A stretch of 17,897 nt of DNA from JTS-RE9 sp964649195 (GTDB lineage: Bacteria; Planctomycetota; Phycisphaerae; Phycisphaerales; Phycisphaeraceae): positions 1 through 17,897 of the forward strand of contig CAZYPK010000111.1 of the NCBI GenBank assembly GCA_964649195.1. The letters are read 5' to 3'. The position numbers and the translations under genes are program-made. The notes beneath the pieces were generated by a model that was not told the DNA's origin, searched no databases, and worked only from the letters and a program-made list of their open reading frames with translations. Below are positions 1-6,920 of this stretch, piece after piece. How positions within the stretch are numbered: position 1 is the first letter of the stretch; each line of letters opens with the position of its first letter.

Positions 1-1
1 C

Positions 2-109
2 TGGGATGACGAACCGCTTTCCTCCGCCACCGTGCCGAATCATCCGCAGAACCCCGCTTTTGGCGCGGGGGCCCGGGTTGAGGAACAATGCCTTGTGGCG
101 CAGGAGTGA
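2..109 (+). CDS. Possible C-terminal tail of an upstream protein (partial)
   Basis: The second forward frame is open from the window edge to a TGA at 107-109 and would encode 35 residues ending in VEEQCLVAQE. The composition looks protein-like and the strand agrees with the next genes. There is no start in the window and no recognised domain, so this is only a guess that the 3' end of a gene lies here. It could equally be non-coding spacer. Confidence 0.25.
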   Translation, partial: WDDEPLSSATVPNHPQNPAFGAGARVEEQCLVAQE

Positions 110-235
110 TGAATCATCATTCGATGCGGTGAATGAGGAATCCTTGCGGATGGGAAGGTGTGAAAAAATTGGATGCGTGATCCGGTCTGTGGATTTGATA
201 AACAAAAGTCAGGGCGCTCGACATCAGAACATTCA

Positions 236-724
236 ATGAATGCGAAATCCCCACTCCCGCCTGAAGAGTATCTCGGACACAATCTTCTACCGATTTGCAA
301 CTGGATAGAGACGAAGATTGGCCATGAGTTAAATCTCATCAATCATCGCGTGAGTTGGCTTGCAGCTTCACAGACTTTCCTGGTGATTGCGCTGGCTACG
401 TTTTTGTCGAGCAACAATGCTTCTTCGCACGCAGTTGTTGGTTGGTTCCTGATCGCTATCCCGCTTATTGGGCTGGTGCTCTGCTCTCAGGTATTTCTGG
501 CTGTTTGTGCCGCTTTCAAAGTGCTTGACAACCACCTTCTTCCTGAGCGTAGCCAGCTTACCAAGGAGCTCAATCAGCTGACCGGCAGATCTTTTACCCT
601 GCTCGGTCCGGATCGATTGACAGTTTTCTTTGGCGCTATTCCGGCCAAATGGATTCCTGTGACTTTTATCCTCATGTGGCTGTTTTTTCTCATCCTGGTT
701 ATTTGGCGGGCGATCTATCCATGA
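236..724 (+). CDS. Small multi-pass membrane protein, unknown function
   Basis: Encodes 162 residues. A soluble N-terminus with a conserved-looking stretch (NWIETKIGHELNLINHRVSW) is followed by three strongly hydrophobic segments: about residues 39-57, 66-92 and a C-terminal one ending in IWRAIYP. Family unknown. The ATG at 236 was chosen because the 21 residues added by the upstream ATG at 173 look random; neither start has a clear Shine-Dalgarno sequence. It is followed by another small membrane protein, and both are less GC-rich than the genes to the right, which suggests acquired DNA. The layout of an N-terminal helix plus three membrane helices gives no enzyme function. Confidence 0.7.
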   Translation: MNAKSPLPPEEYLGHNLLPICNWIETKIGHELNLINHRVSWLAASQTFLVIALATFLSSNNASSHAVVGWFLIAIPLIGLVLCSQVFLAVCAAFKVLDNHLLPERSQLTKELNQLTGRSFTLLGPDRLTVFFGAIPAKWIPVTFILMWLFFLILVIWRAIYP

Positions 725-786
725 GTGAGTATCGAGACCCGTGCAACGTCGCCTGATCACTGTTAGGCCGCTTCAACATCGCATCC

Positions 787-1260
787 ATGAACACGATCAA
801 TTGGCAAACAGTCGCGGCAATCATATCGGCGGTCGCGGCATGTGCGGCAGTCGGCCTGTGGGTTTTGAGCACTCGTAAGACTCTCAGGTTGTCCGCGCTT
901 GTCTCACTGGAACAGCGATTTGCCCAGCTCAACCATGCGAAGATACAGGATTCAAAGGCGTGGGAGTCCATTCTTGATACTCAACTGACTGAGACAGCAA
1001 AGCACCTGGTTTTTGAGACGTTTCAGTTTTATCACTTCGCATTCCACCTTCACGACCAAGATGTGATCAGAGACGGGGACTATTCCATGTGGCGCAAGCG
1101 AATGGAAACCGACTTGGAGAATTTCTCTGCCTACCGACAATGGTGGCGTGCAGATCAGCGGAAGTTTCATAGTGCCTGGAACGAGAGGTTTGTCGCTGAG
1201 ATCGACTCCATCGTGACTCGAACACAACAGAATGATTCTGAAAGAAAACCAGCGGCCTAA
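787..1260 (+). CDS. Single-pass membrane protein, unknown function
   Basis: Encodes 157 residues. One N-terminal transmembrane helix (about 7-28) is followed by a charged cytoplasmic domain rich in aromatic residues (for example FETFQFYHFAFHLHD and YRQWWRADQRKFHSAW). The shape resembles DUF4760-like proteins, but this is impression only. There is no Shine-Dalgarno sequence before the ATG. The stop codon TAA sits inside the sequence GCCTAAC, which matches an integron RYYYAAC core. An orphan small membrane protein of this sort is typical cargo of gene cassettes. Confidence 0.7.
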   Translation: MNTINWQTVAAIISAVAACAAVGLWVLSTRKTLRLSALVSLEQRFAQLNHAKIQDSKAWESILDTQLTETAKHLVFETFQFYHFAFHLHDQDVIRDGDYSMWRKRMETDLENFSAYRQWWRADQRKFHSAWNERFVAEIDSIVTRTQQNDSERKPAA

Positions 1261-1382
1261 CCATGCTGGAGCCAACACGACCCCGTACTTTCCGTTCCAC
1301 CGTCGCAGCGATGCGGGGACTCGCGCCGTGCGCTCCACCCCCCGCCGCCGGGCCGTGTGGCTCAGCCTGGGGGACGTTCGAT
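1255..1382 (+). repeat. attC-like imperfect hairpin
   Basis: Begins with the core GCCTAAC (1255-1261). The 5' arm 1267-1283 pairs with the 3' arm 1350-1364 over 14 base pairs, with one mismatch and two unpaired bases, G1269 and A1274, both on the same arm. Same-strand extrahelical bases in an otherwise paired stem are a hallmark of integron attC sites. The enclosed 66 nt are variable sequence. The distal spacer to the putative right core at 1376 is longer (11 nt) than usual, which weakens the case. Confidence 0.38.
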
Positions 1383-1436
1383 CGGCTTTTGATTGGATGA
1401 TCGCACTGAACCAGCCTTCAACGAGGAGAATCCCCT

Positions 1437-2432
1437 ATGTTCCAGAAATCATCTTCTCATGTTGCTTCTACTTCTAAGCTGTCTGTTCTTGCAACTGTTG
1501 CTGCGTTAGGTGCGGCCACTCTCCCGGCTGCCGATGCTGAAGCCGGGCTCATGGCGAATGTGGGCAACTATCCCCTGCACCAGCTTCTAGCTAATGATCC
1601 GATGTATAAAATGAGCGTCGCTGTTGGGCGGGTTGGGTCTCTGGGAGAGAGCTATGCATCAGGAGTGATGATTGCACCGGATGTATATATTAATGCAGGA
1701 CATTATACCCCGATAAATGGAAGCACGGTGGCATTTCATACTGAGATTGTTTTTGGTGATAATTATAATACCAGTACGGAGAGGTATACCGTAAGGGAGA
1801 CTCAGAGGTTTCCAGGGTATGTGTTTGGAGATACGGGGACGATAGATCTTGGAGTGGGGTGGACAAATGAGTTTATAGCCGGCATTACATCTCCAAGTGA
1901 TTTTCCGGGTTTTGTTTCGGGGAAGGTTGTTCCTGAAGACACTAGATTAACTATGGTTGATTATGGGAACTATGGGGATGCAACTACTGGCGAATTGCCA
2001 AGTTTAGGAGACAGATTGGCTGGCAGGGCTTCTAAGTGGGATGAAAGCTTTGCCTACTCCCCTACTTATTACTACTCAACTTTCTTTGATGGGAGTACTG
2101 CACTTGATATTCTTGATTACAGAGGTATAGATTTCTCCTCAGGAGCTGGATGGTGGACAGAATCTGGATATCTTGCTGGGTTGCATATTGCAAGTTCGAT
2201 CCATCTTGTCGGGAGTGCTACTTCTATTGTTTTAGATCTCACACATCTAGACATCCAGTCATGGCTGCAACCAATCATACAAGATTCATGGGCGAGGTAT
2301 TATGCGGCTCAAGAGCAGAATCCTGGCAACCCAGGTAATCCGGGAGGAAATATGGGCATACCTGAACCAACTAGTGCAATGGCGTTAGGATTGGCTGCTG
2401 GAGCATTGGCATTAAGAAGAAGGAGAGTATAA
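1437..2432 (+). CDS. Secreted trypsin-like serine protease family protein with PEP-CTERM anchor
   Basis: Encodes 331 residues. The start is set by GAGGAG at 1423-1428, 8 nt before the ATG. The N-terminus (about 1-36) is a signal peptide ending near ADAEA. The middle resembles the chymotrypsin fold: an AGH motif (His89), a TIDLGVG motif (Asp137), and FSSGAGWW (Ser234/Ser235), followed by YLAGLHIA where trypsins have the GxVxGI strand. The usual GDSGG is degenerate, so activity is uncertain. The C-terminus carries a Gly/Asn/Pro linker, IPEP (308-311), a hydrophobic helix and RRRR, a complete PEP-CTERM sorting signal cut by an exosortase. Visibly more A/T-rich than neighbours. A palindromic repeat begins at its stop codon. 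Confidence 0.85.
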   Translation: MFQKSSSHVASTSKLSVLATVAALGAATLPAADAEAGLMANVGNYPLHQLLANDPMYKMSVAVGRVGSLGESYASGVMIAPDVYINAGHYTPINGSTVAFHTEIVFGDNYNTSTERYTVRETQRFPGYVFGDTGTIDLGVGWTNEFIAGITSPSDFPGFVSGKVVPEDTRLTMVDYGNYGDATTGELPSLGDRLAGRASKWDESFAYSPTYYYSTFFDGSTALDILDYRGIDFSSGAGWWTESGYLAGLHIASSIHLVGSATSIVLDLTHLDIQSWLQPIIQDSWARYYAAQEQNPGNPGNPGGNMGIPEPTSAMALGLAAGALALRRRRV

Positions 2433-2539
2433 GCGAGCCGGGGCGTATTCGCCCCGGTGAATGTTCCCCGTCCCCCGTCCCCCGTCTCGTTCACCGCCGC
2501 TGCAAACCCTCGGCGGGGCGGATACGCCCCGGCTCGCTT
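2431..2539. repeat. Inverted pair of palindromic elements (family C)
   Basis: Two 26-bp copies, 2431-2456 and 2514-2539, are reverse complements at 25 of 26 positions. Each has a header (AAGCGAGC) followed by a hairpin with 7-bp arms (CGGGGCG/CGCCCCG) and a 4-nt loop. The first begins at the second base of the TAA stop of the protease gene. The pair lies between convergent genes, so it may end transcription from both sides; there is no T-tract. Confidence 0.8.
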
Positions 2540-2715
2540 GCCGCGATTCAACGGCGGGCGGATGAGCGGACGTGCAGCCCCGGCGGAAGATGTCAATGAT
2601 GATCATTCACACCTTGGAGCGCGATCCCGTGATGCGGGCGATGCCGCGGGCGTCGGGTTTGATGTGGGGGGTGGCGGCGAGGGGCGCGGTGAAGGTTTGG
2701 AGTCGGTTCGTTGGG
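2540..2715 (-). pseudogene. Possible decayed DUF433-like N-terminal fragment
   Basis: On the minus strand, 2715 down to 2607 reads LQTFTAPLAATPHIKPDARG, then IARITGSRSKV and a stop. The reading continues in another frame from 2606 as MIIIDIFRRGCTSAHPP. PHI...G.A.I.GSR.KV followed by an IIDI segment resembles the start of DUF433 antitoxin-like proteins. The fragment is cut off on both sides by repeats (2514-2539 and 2717-2800). No intact gene remains. The resemblance is by eye and may be chance. Nothing else was recognised in the 413-bp gap between 2432 and 2846. Confidence 0.25.
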
Positions 2716-2716
2716 T

Positions 2717-2800
2717 TCTGAATAACTCCCATTTCTGAATAACTCCGATGTACGTTGCTACGCCGCAAGCGGCTTGGGGGTGGGGTTATTTGGGAGTCTT
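2717..2800 (+). repeat. Dispersed repeat D, copy 1
   Basis: A 32-bp block (2747-2778) containing GCCGCAAGCGGC is identical to the reverse complement of 6211-6242. Flanking sequence on both sides is also similar: CTGAATAACTCC on the left and a G-rich GGGGTTATT stretch on the right. A 13-bp piece, TCTGAATAACTCC, is present twice (2717-2729 and 2734-2746), a small local duplication at the repeat edge. Confidence 0.75.
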
Positions 2801-2845
2801 TAGTTATAGCTCGCGTTCGCGCGGGAAGAGGCAGGCGGCTTGGTG

Positions 2846-4546
2846 TCAGTTCAGATCGGTGCATACCCAGGTTCTTGCGCTGCCGATGCGGACTTCCTGG
2901 AGCAGGTGGAGTTTCACGAAGGGGCCGAGCTTGTTGATCATGGCGACGGCATTTTTCGCGTCGCCGGTGAACAGGTGCAGCGCGGGTTGGGCGGTGGGGT
3001 CGAACCGGCATTGCCGCTGGGTCAGGGCGATCAGTTGGAGATGCTCGGCGACCCAGTCGCGGGCTTCGATGAGATCGACCAGCGCCGCCTTGAGGTCGGC
3101 GCCGAGTTGCCGACGAAGGAGATGCAGCCGACCTGATTGATCGAGGATGATCTGGGTATCGGTCTGCTGGGGGTGGCGGGCTTCGAGGGCGATGGCGCCT
3201 GCCAGCGAGCCGGTGAGCAGGGCGACCAGATCGGGTTCGTTGATCGATGAAGGGGCCGCTTCCGCGACGGGCCTGCTTTCGTATCGCTGCGGCTGCGGCG
3301 GTCGCGGCGAGGCGGATGGAGCGGGCGTCGGCTGCGATTGCGAAGCCGCAAGCGGCTGGGGCGAAGCGGCCGGTGTGAATTGCGTCAGGTGTTCCACCTC
3401 ATCGGCCGGTTCGAGCAACGCGCTGCTGGAGGATTCGATCACCGCGGGCTTCCTTTCGATGGCGGGCTGTTCGATGACAGGTTCAGGCCGGCCGGCCGGG
3501 CCGGGTGTTTCAAGGGGTGTCTGTGTCGGTGTTGCCGGTTCGTCACGATCGCCGGTGGGCAGTGCGCTGAGAAACGAGTGAATCGCGGGCCAGACGGCCT
3601 GGCCGTTGGCGCCGCCCAGCGGTCGCATGTGGACGGGGGTCATCTGTTTTCGGGAGCCGATCAGCTCGATGGGCTGGCGGAGGAAGCTCGATGCCGCGGC
3701 GTTGAATTTGCTGATGGCTTCGCGGGCCTTGGGTTCATCGGCGCCCATGATCATGACGCCGACGAGGCGGGCGATGTGGCTGTTTTCGCCGGTGTTCTGC
3801 TGCATGTTGTGAAGCATTCGCGTGGCGCCGGCGACAGCCATGTCATCACCGCCGCAGAGGATCGTCCAGTGCGGAATCGTGGCGGCCCTGGCAAGCTGCG
3901 AAGGATCGGTCGGCGAAGGCAGGTGGATCAGCCAGGTGGCCACGGGCCGGGCGCGGTCGCCGGGCATCCGCTTCATACGGGCGATGAGGGTCTCGACGCT
4001 GGAGCCTGGCGGCAAGGGTTCATCGACGCCTGCGCGAACCATCTGCCGCTGGGCGGTGACCAGTTCCAGATCGGCGTGATCGCCCGCCATGTGGATGATG
4101 GCGACCGGCCCGCGTTGCTGGGCCAGGTGGCAGGCGTACTGCGTCAGCCACGGGCCGCCGAAGCCGGGCAGGTTGCCGAGGATGACCGCTTCGAGATGGG
4201 CCGGCTGCGGGGCGCGGTCCTCTTCGCGTTCATCATCATGCAGATGCAGATGCGAAGGCTCTTCGTGGTAGGAGGCGTCGTCATCGGCGTGCTGGGCGTA
4301 ATGGGCGCCTGAGGTGTGCCGGGCGCCGATGGAGATCGGGCCGGGGCCTTCGAGTTCGTGGGCGAGAGAATTCACGGGGGCTGAAGCCCCCGTGCCTGCG
4401 GGGGTGCCCGTACCTGCGGGGGTGTCCTCGTCCATCGTTTTGCGCGGCGGGGTGCGCATCGGCGGCCTGCGCACCGGGGGCGTCGTCCCTGTCAGAAACA
4501 GGTCCGCCAGGGCGTCGAGCGTGTCTTGTGTGCGAAGGTCATCCAT
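2846..4546 (-). CDS. MinD/ParA-like pseudo-ATPase, partner of the ParA-CBM48 protein
   Basis: Encodes 566 residues from the ATG at 4546. N-terminal low-complexity, acidic and His-rich region (1-115); SIMIBI-type NTPase-like domain (about 118-325) with ILGNLPGFGGPWLTQYACHL where a P-loop would be, but without the Walker lysine, and MIMGADEPKAREAISKF resembling the late helix of MinD/FleN proteins; a Pro/Glu/Ala linker (330-433); and a C-terminal domain (434-566) I do not recognise. It follows the ParA gene on the same strand, 109 bp downstream, so an operon is likely. It probably binds nucleotide poorly or not at all and acts as an adaptor. Two repeat-type palindromes (3344-3357 and 4373-4394) lie in the linker-coding parts without breaking the frame. 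Confidence 0.7.
   Translation of the reverse strand: MDDLRTQDTLDALADLFLTGTTPPVRRPPMRTPPRKTMDEDTPAGTGTPAGTGASAPVNSLAHELEGPGPISIGARHTSGAHYAQHADDDASYHEEPSHLHLHDDEREEDRAPQPAHLEAVILGNLPGFGGPWLTQYACHLAQQRGPVAIIHMAGDHADLELVTAQRQMVRAGVDEPLPPGSSVETLIARMKRMPGDRARPVATWLIHLPSPTDPSQLARAATIPHWTILCGGDDMAVAGATRMLHNMQQNTGENSHIARLVGVMIMGADEPKAREAISKFNAAASSFLRQPIELIGSRKQMTPVHMRPLGGANGQAVWPAIHSFLSALPTGDRDEPATPTQTPLETPGPAGRPEPVIEQPAIERKPAVIESSSSALLEPADEVEHLTQFTPAASPQPLAASQSQPTPAPSASPRPPQPQRYESRPVAEAAPSSINEPDLVALLTGSLAGAIALEARHPQQTDTQIILDQSGRLHLLRRQLGADLKAALVDLIEARDWVAEHLQLIALTQRQCRFDPTAQPALHLFTGDAKNAVAMINKLGPFVKLHLLQEVRIGSARTWVCTDLN
3344..3357. repeat. Family D hairpin core inside coding sequence
   Basis: AGCCGCAAGCGGCT is a perfect 6+2+6 palindrome followed by GGGG, matching the core of the dispersed D repeats at 2717 and 6191. 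It encodes part of the disordered linker of the pseudo-ATPase (around QPLAASQS). Chance cannot be excluded for so short a match. Confidence 0.4.
4373..4394. repeat. In-frame palindrome within the pseudo-ATPase gene
   Basis: Arms CACGGGGGC and GCCCCCGTG (9 bp, perfect) around a TGAA loop. It lies in the part coding for the N-terminal low-complexity segment, next to a short tandem duplication that encodes PAGTGTPAGTG. It looks like a mobile palindromic element tolerated in a disordered stretch. Confidence 0.6.
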
Positions 4547-4552
4547 GACGTA

Positions 4553-4651
4553 AGTTCCGAGTTTCGGGTTCCGAGTTCCGAGTTGCAAGCCTTTGAAAGC
4601 CTGGCGTGTATCAAGTTCAAAACTCGGAACTCGAAACTCGGAACTCGGAAC
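4553..4651. repeat. Inverted repeat of CGAGTTC units between the two ParA-type genes
   Basis: Two 32-bp arms (4553-4584 and 4620-4651), each built from short AGTTCCGAGTT-type units, are reverse complements at about 29 of 32 positions. They fill the 109-bp gap of the operon and could form a long RNA hairpin that uncouples expression of the second gene. The sequence is simple and may be a mobile or slippage product. Confidence 0.65.
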
Positions 4652-4655
4652 TGAT

Positions 4656-5939
4656 TCAGCCTTCGATTTCGACGACGTTGTTCAGTTCGCCGAAAGGGTT
4701 CGACTCGACGTAGCTGTTGTACGGGTCCTGCACCCATTGGCCATCGACCACCAGGCGGTAGCGGTAACGTCCGGGCGGCACGGAGATGCAGGCCTGCCAG
4801 ATGCTCAGATTCTCATCCTGACGCAGCGGGGTGGCGGCGGGGTTCCAGTTGTTGAAGTCGCCGGCGATGCAAAGCTGATGGCTGCCGTTGACCGGTTGCA
4901 CGAAGAGCAATCCCTGCGAGGTCGGGCGGACGCCATACACCTTGGCCAGTTTCTCCGCGAGATGGGCGGGGCGCACCACCGGCGGCTCTTCGACGGCAAC
5001 GGCCGCATCGATCCGCCGTTCACGAACCACATCGTGATCCGTCGAAAGCTTGGCGGCCAGTTGCGCGGTGCGGGCCGAGAGGGCGCGGGCACGTTCCACC
5101 AGTTCCGCAGCCCGGCTCAGCGCGGGACTCGCCTGCACCGGCGCCTCCTCTTCCTCAACCGCCACCGGCTTCTCCGGCGGATTGGCCATCAGCCACGCCA
5201 CCAGCTTTTCAAAATCCTGATACCCCCGGCTGCCCGGATCGTATTCCGTGATCGCCTGCCCGAAGCTCGCCGCCTCCTTCAGTTTGCTGTTGAAATGCAC
5301 CACCACCGGCAACAGCTTCTCGCCAAACTGACGGCGAAGCTCCGTGAGAATCTCCCGCGCCAGTTTCGTGCGAACGTCGTACATCGTCGCCAGCGCCTTG
5401 AAACGCACATGATGCCCGGCCCGGCGGGCGAGCATCTCGATCGTCGCTTCCTGCTTGATCGAACCCTGCATCGCAAAGTAACCGGTCTCCACCGGCACGA
5501 TCACTTCATCGGCGGCGCGAAGGGCGTTGAAGGTGAGCAGGCCGATCGAGGGCGGACAGTCGATGATGCAGAAATCGTAATGATCGCGGACGGTGGAAAG
5601 GACATGCAGCAGGCGACGGTCTTTGTCGGGTTGAAGCGAAAGCTCCGCTTCGATGCCCGCCAGCGCCATGGTGCTGGGGGCGAGGTCGAGGTTGCGGGCG
5701 ATCTGCCATACGATGTCGCTGAAGCCGATGGTGCCATCGAGACCGGCCCGCATCAGGTCGCTGATCGATCTTTCGATCTGCGCCTCGGGCACGGCAAGAC
5801 CCAGCGCACAATGCGACTGCGGATCCATGTCGATCAGGAGCGTTCGCAGCCCCTGCTCGGCCATGACGGCGGCGAGATTGATGGCCGTGGTCGTTTTGCC
5901 ACAGCCGCCCTTCTGGTTGATGATGGCGATCGTTCGCAA
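4656..5939 (-). CDS. ParA-family ATPase fused to a glycogen-binding CBM48 module
   Basis: Encodes 427 residues. The start is TTG at 5939, supported by AAAGGA (5947-5952) 7 nt upstream. Residues 1-250 are a canonical ParA/Soj domain: deviant Walker A QKGGCGKTTTA (9-19, signature Lys10, catalytic Lys15), Walker A' LLIDMDPQ (34-41), and Walker B FCIIDCPP (123-130). An acidic linker and a helical region rich in Ala/Arg (255-335) follow. Residues about 344-427 are a CBM48/AMPK1-type module: GDFNNWNP (Trp365), GRYRYRLVVDGQW (Trp402), QDPYN and a final NNVVEIE. The two tryptophans match the glycogen-contacting pair of AMPK beta. ParA proteins form gradients that move DNA or protein cargo; the fusion suggests an alpha-glucan cargo. 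Its partner gene lies downstream on the same strand. Confidence 0.88.
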   Translation of the reverse strand: MRTIAIINQKGGCGKTTTAINLAAVMAEQGLRTLLIDMDPQSHCALGLAVPEAQIERSISDLMRAGLDGTIGFSDIVWQIARNLDLAPSTMALAGIEAELSLQPDKDRRLLHVLSTVRDHYDFCIIDCPPSIGLLTFNALRAADEVIVPVETGYFAMQGSIKQEATIEMLARRAGHHVRFKALATMYDVRTKLAREILTELRRQFGEKLLPVVVHFNSKLKEAASFGQAITEYDPGSRGYQDFEKLVAWLMANPPEKPVAVEEEEAPVQASPALSRAAELVERARALSARTAQLAAKLSTDHDVVRERRIDAAVAVEEPPVVRPAHLAEKLAKVYGVRPTSQGLLFVQPVNGSHQLCIAGDFNNWNPAATPLRQDENLSIWQACISVPPGRYRYRLVVDGQWVQDPYNSYVESNPFGELNNVVEIEG

Positions 5940-6156
5940 CGGGGCGTCCTTTCATCCGTTGACACGGCTAACGCAAGCCCGGCACGCCAGGCCAAGCCTG
6001 AACATGCTGCGATCCGAACCCCGGTGCGAACGTCAAACAAAACGAAGCCTACCACAGCTCCCGGCCCGCAATCCTTGCGCGCCAATCCGCACTGGAAAGG
6101 ATTATCGGGACCGGAGACGAAAAAACTTGAATATCAATGCTGGGAGAGAGGAAAAA

Positions 6157-6396
6157 CAGGAAAGCAGGAAAACAGGAAAGCAGGAAAAGAGATTCCCGAA
6201 CAACCCCGCGCCCAAGCCGCTTGCGGCGTAGCAACGTACATCGGGGAGTTATCCAGAAGTCCCAAAACAGGAAAGCAAAAAAGCGAGAAGTCGAAAAATC
6301 GAAGTGAGGCAACCGCACATCGCCCCATTCGGCGCCGTCCCAAAGGGATGGACTTCCCTTCCGAATTTCCTGCTTTCTTGTTTTCCTGCTTTCCTG
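6157..6396. repeat. Long inverted A/G-rich repeat with internal tandem units
   Basis: The arms 6157-6187 and 6366-6396 are complementary at 30 of 31 positions. The left arm is made of a 16-bp tandem duplication (AACAGGAAAGCAGGAA at 6155-6170 and 6171-6186). The arms enclose another repeat (D, 6191-6258). Apart from these repeats nothing gene-like was seen in the 471 bp between 5940 and 6410, except the ribosome binding site of the ParA gene. Confidence 0.75.
6191..6258 (-). repeat. Dispersed repeat D, copy 2
   Basis: Positions 6211-6242 are the exact reverse complement of 2747-2778 (32 bp), with similar flanks extending over roughly 65 bp. The centre is the palindrome GCCGCTTGCGGC. It is nested inside the A/G-rich inverted repeat 6157-6396. 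Confidence 0.75.
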
Positions 6397-6410
6397 CTTT
6401 TCTACAACAT

Positions 6411-6920
6411 CTACAACATCTCCATCAGCGGCTTCGACAACCTCGCAAACTGCTCCGCGGGAATGTTCACCGTATCCCACCGCTGACTGCGGCGCTTGAG
6501 ATGCTTGCGGTAGTCCGCCAGCGTGATGGCCAGCAGCGCGTACCACCGTTCACCCGATTCGAACACCTCCATGAACAGCGCATCAGGCGGCTGAACATCG
6601 CACCAATAAAGAAACGCAAACGCCCCTTCAAACCCGGCGCCAAAAATCTTCTCCCACTGCACCAGGCTATCGACATCGTTCTGCGTCACCCAGTTGTCCA
6701 GCGACTTGCTCGAACGCCCCGTGTGCTTGCGACCCTTCACATCCACCAGCAGATTCGGCCCCTTCTGCGAATAGACAACGAAGTCAAAACTCTTGAGCGA
6801 CACCGGCGGATAAGCCTTGTCCAGCGCCCGCTTGGCTTCATCGACGGCAACATAGGGAATCGCCTTGGCGCGAAGGTATTGCTCGAAGGCAAGGTCGTAA
6901 TGGAAGCGGCGCTGGGCCAT
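6411..6920 (-). CDS. HYExAFE family protein, PD-(D/E)XK nuclease-like
   Basis: Encodes 169 residues. The N-terminal motif RRFHYDLAFEQYL matches the HYExAFE family that is common in planctomycetes. The order of acidic residues Glu13, Asp46 (SFDFVV) and Asp60-Val-Lys62 (LLVDVKGRK) fits the PD-(D/E)XK nuclease fold, so a DNA- or RNA-cleaving or structural role is possible; the family's function is not established to my knowledge. The ATG at 6920 was chosen; a TTG at 6926 would add two residues. No clear Shine-Dalgarno sequence was seen. The start codon directly abuts one arm of a 10-bp inverted repeat (6921-6930/6981-6990) that could fold in the 5' leader. Confidence 0.8.
   Translation of the reverse strand: MAQRRFHYDLAFEQYLRAKAIPYVAVDEAKRALDKAYPPVSLKSFDFVVYSQKGPNLLVDVKGRKHTGRSSKSLDNWVTQNDVDSLVQWEKIFGAGFEGAFAFLYWCDVQPPDALFMEVFESGERWYALLAITLADYRKHLKRRSQRWDTVNIPAEQFARLSKPLMEML

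Larger units (their letters stand above)
762..1382 (+). mobile_element. Integron-cassette-like unit around the 787-1260 gene
   Basis: Upstream of the gene lies GTTAGGCCGC (762-771), which contains the integron core GTTRRRY. At its stop codon lies GCGGCCTAAC (1252-1261), containing RYYYAAC. The two are perfect 10-bp complements, as expected for the 5' end of a cassette and the R'' box of its own attC site. The insert is one small gene of unknown function with almost no 5' leader. No integrase gene is in view, and the right-hand core (GTTCGAT, 1376-1382) departs from consensus at one base, so the call is tentative. Confidence 0.4.

Noticed and set aside
236..770. The first small membrane gene as a second integron cassette
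   Set aside because: No RYYYAAC core was found at its stop (only ATCTATC, one mismatch) and no matching core upstream, so there is not enough to claim it.
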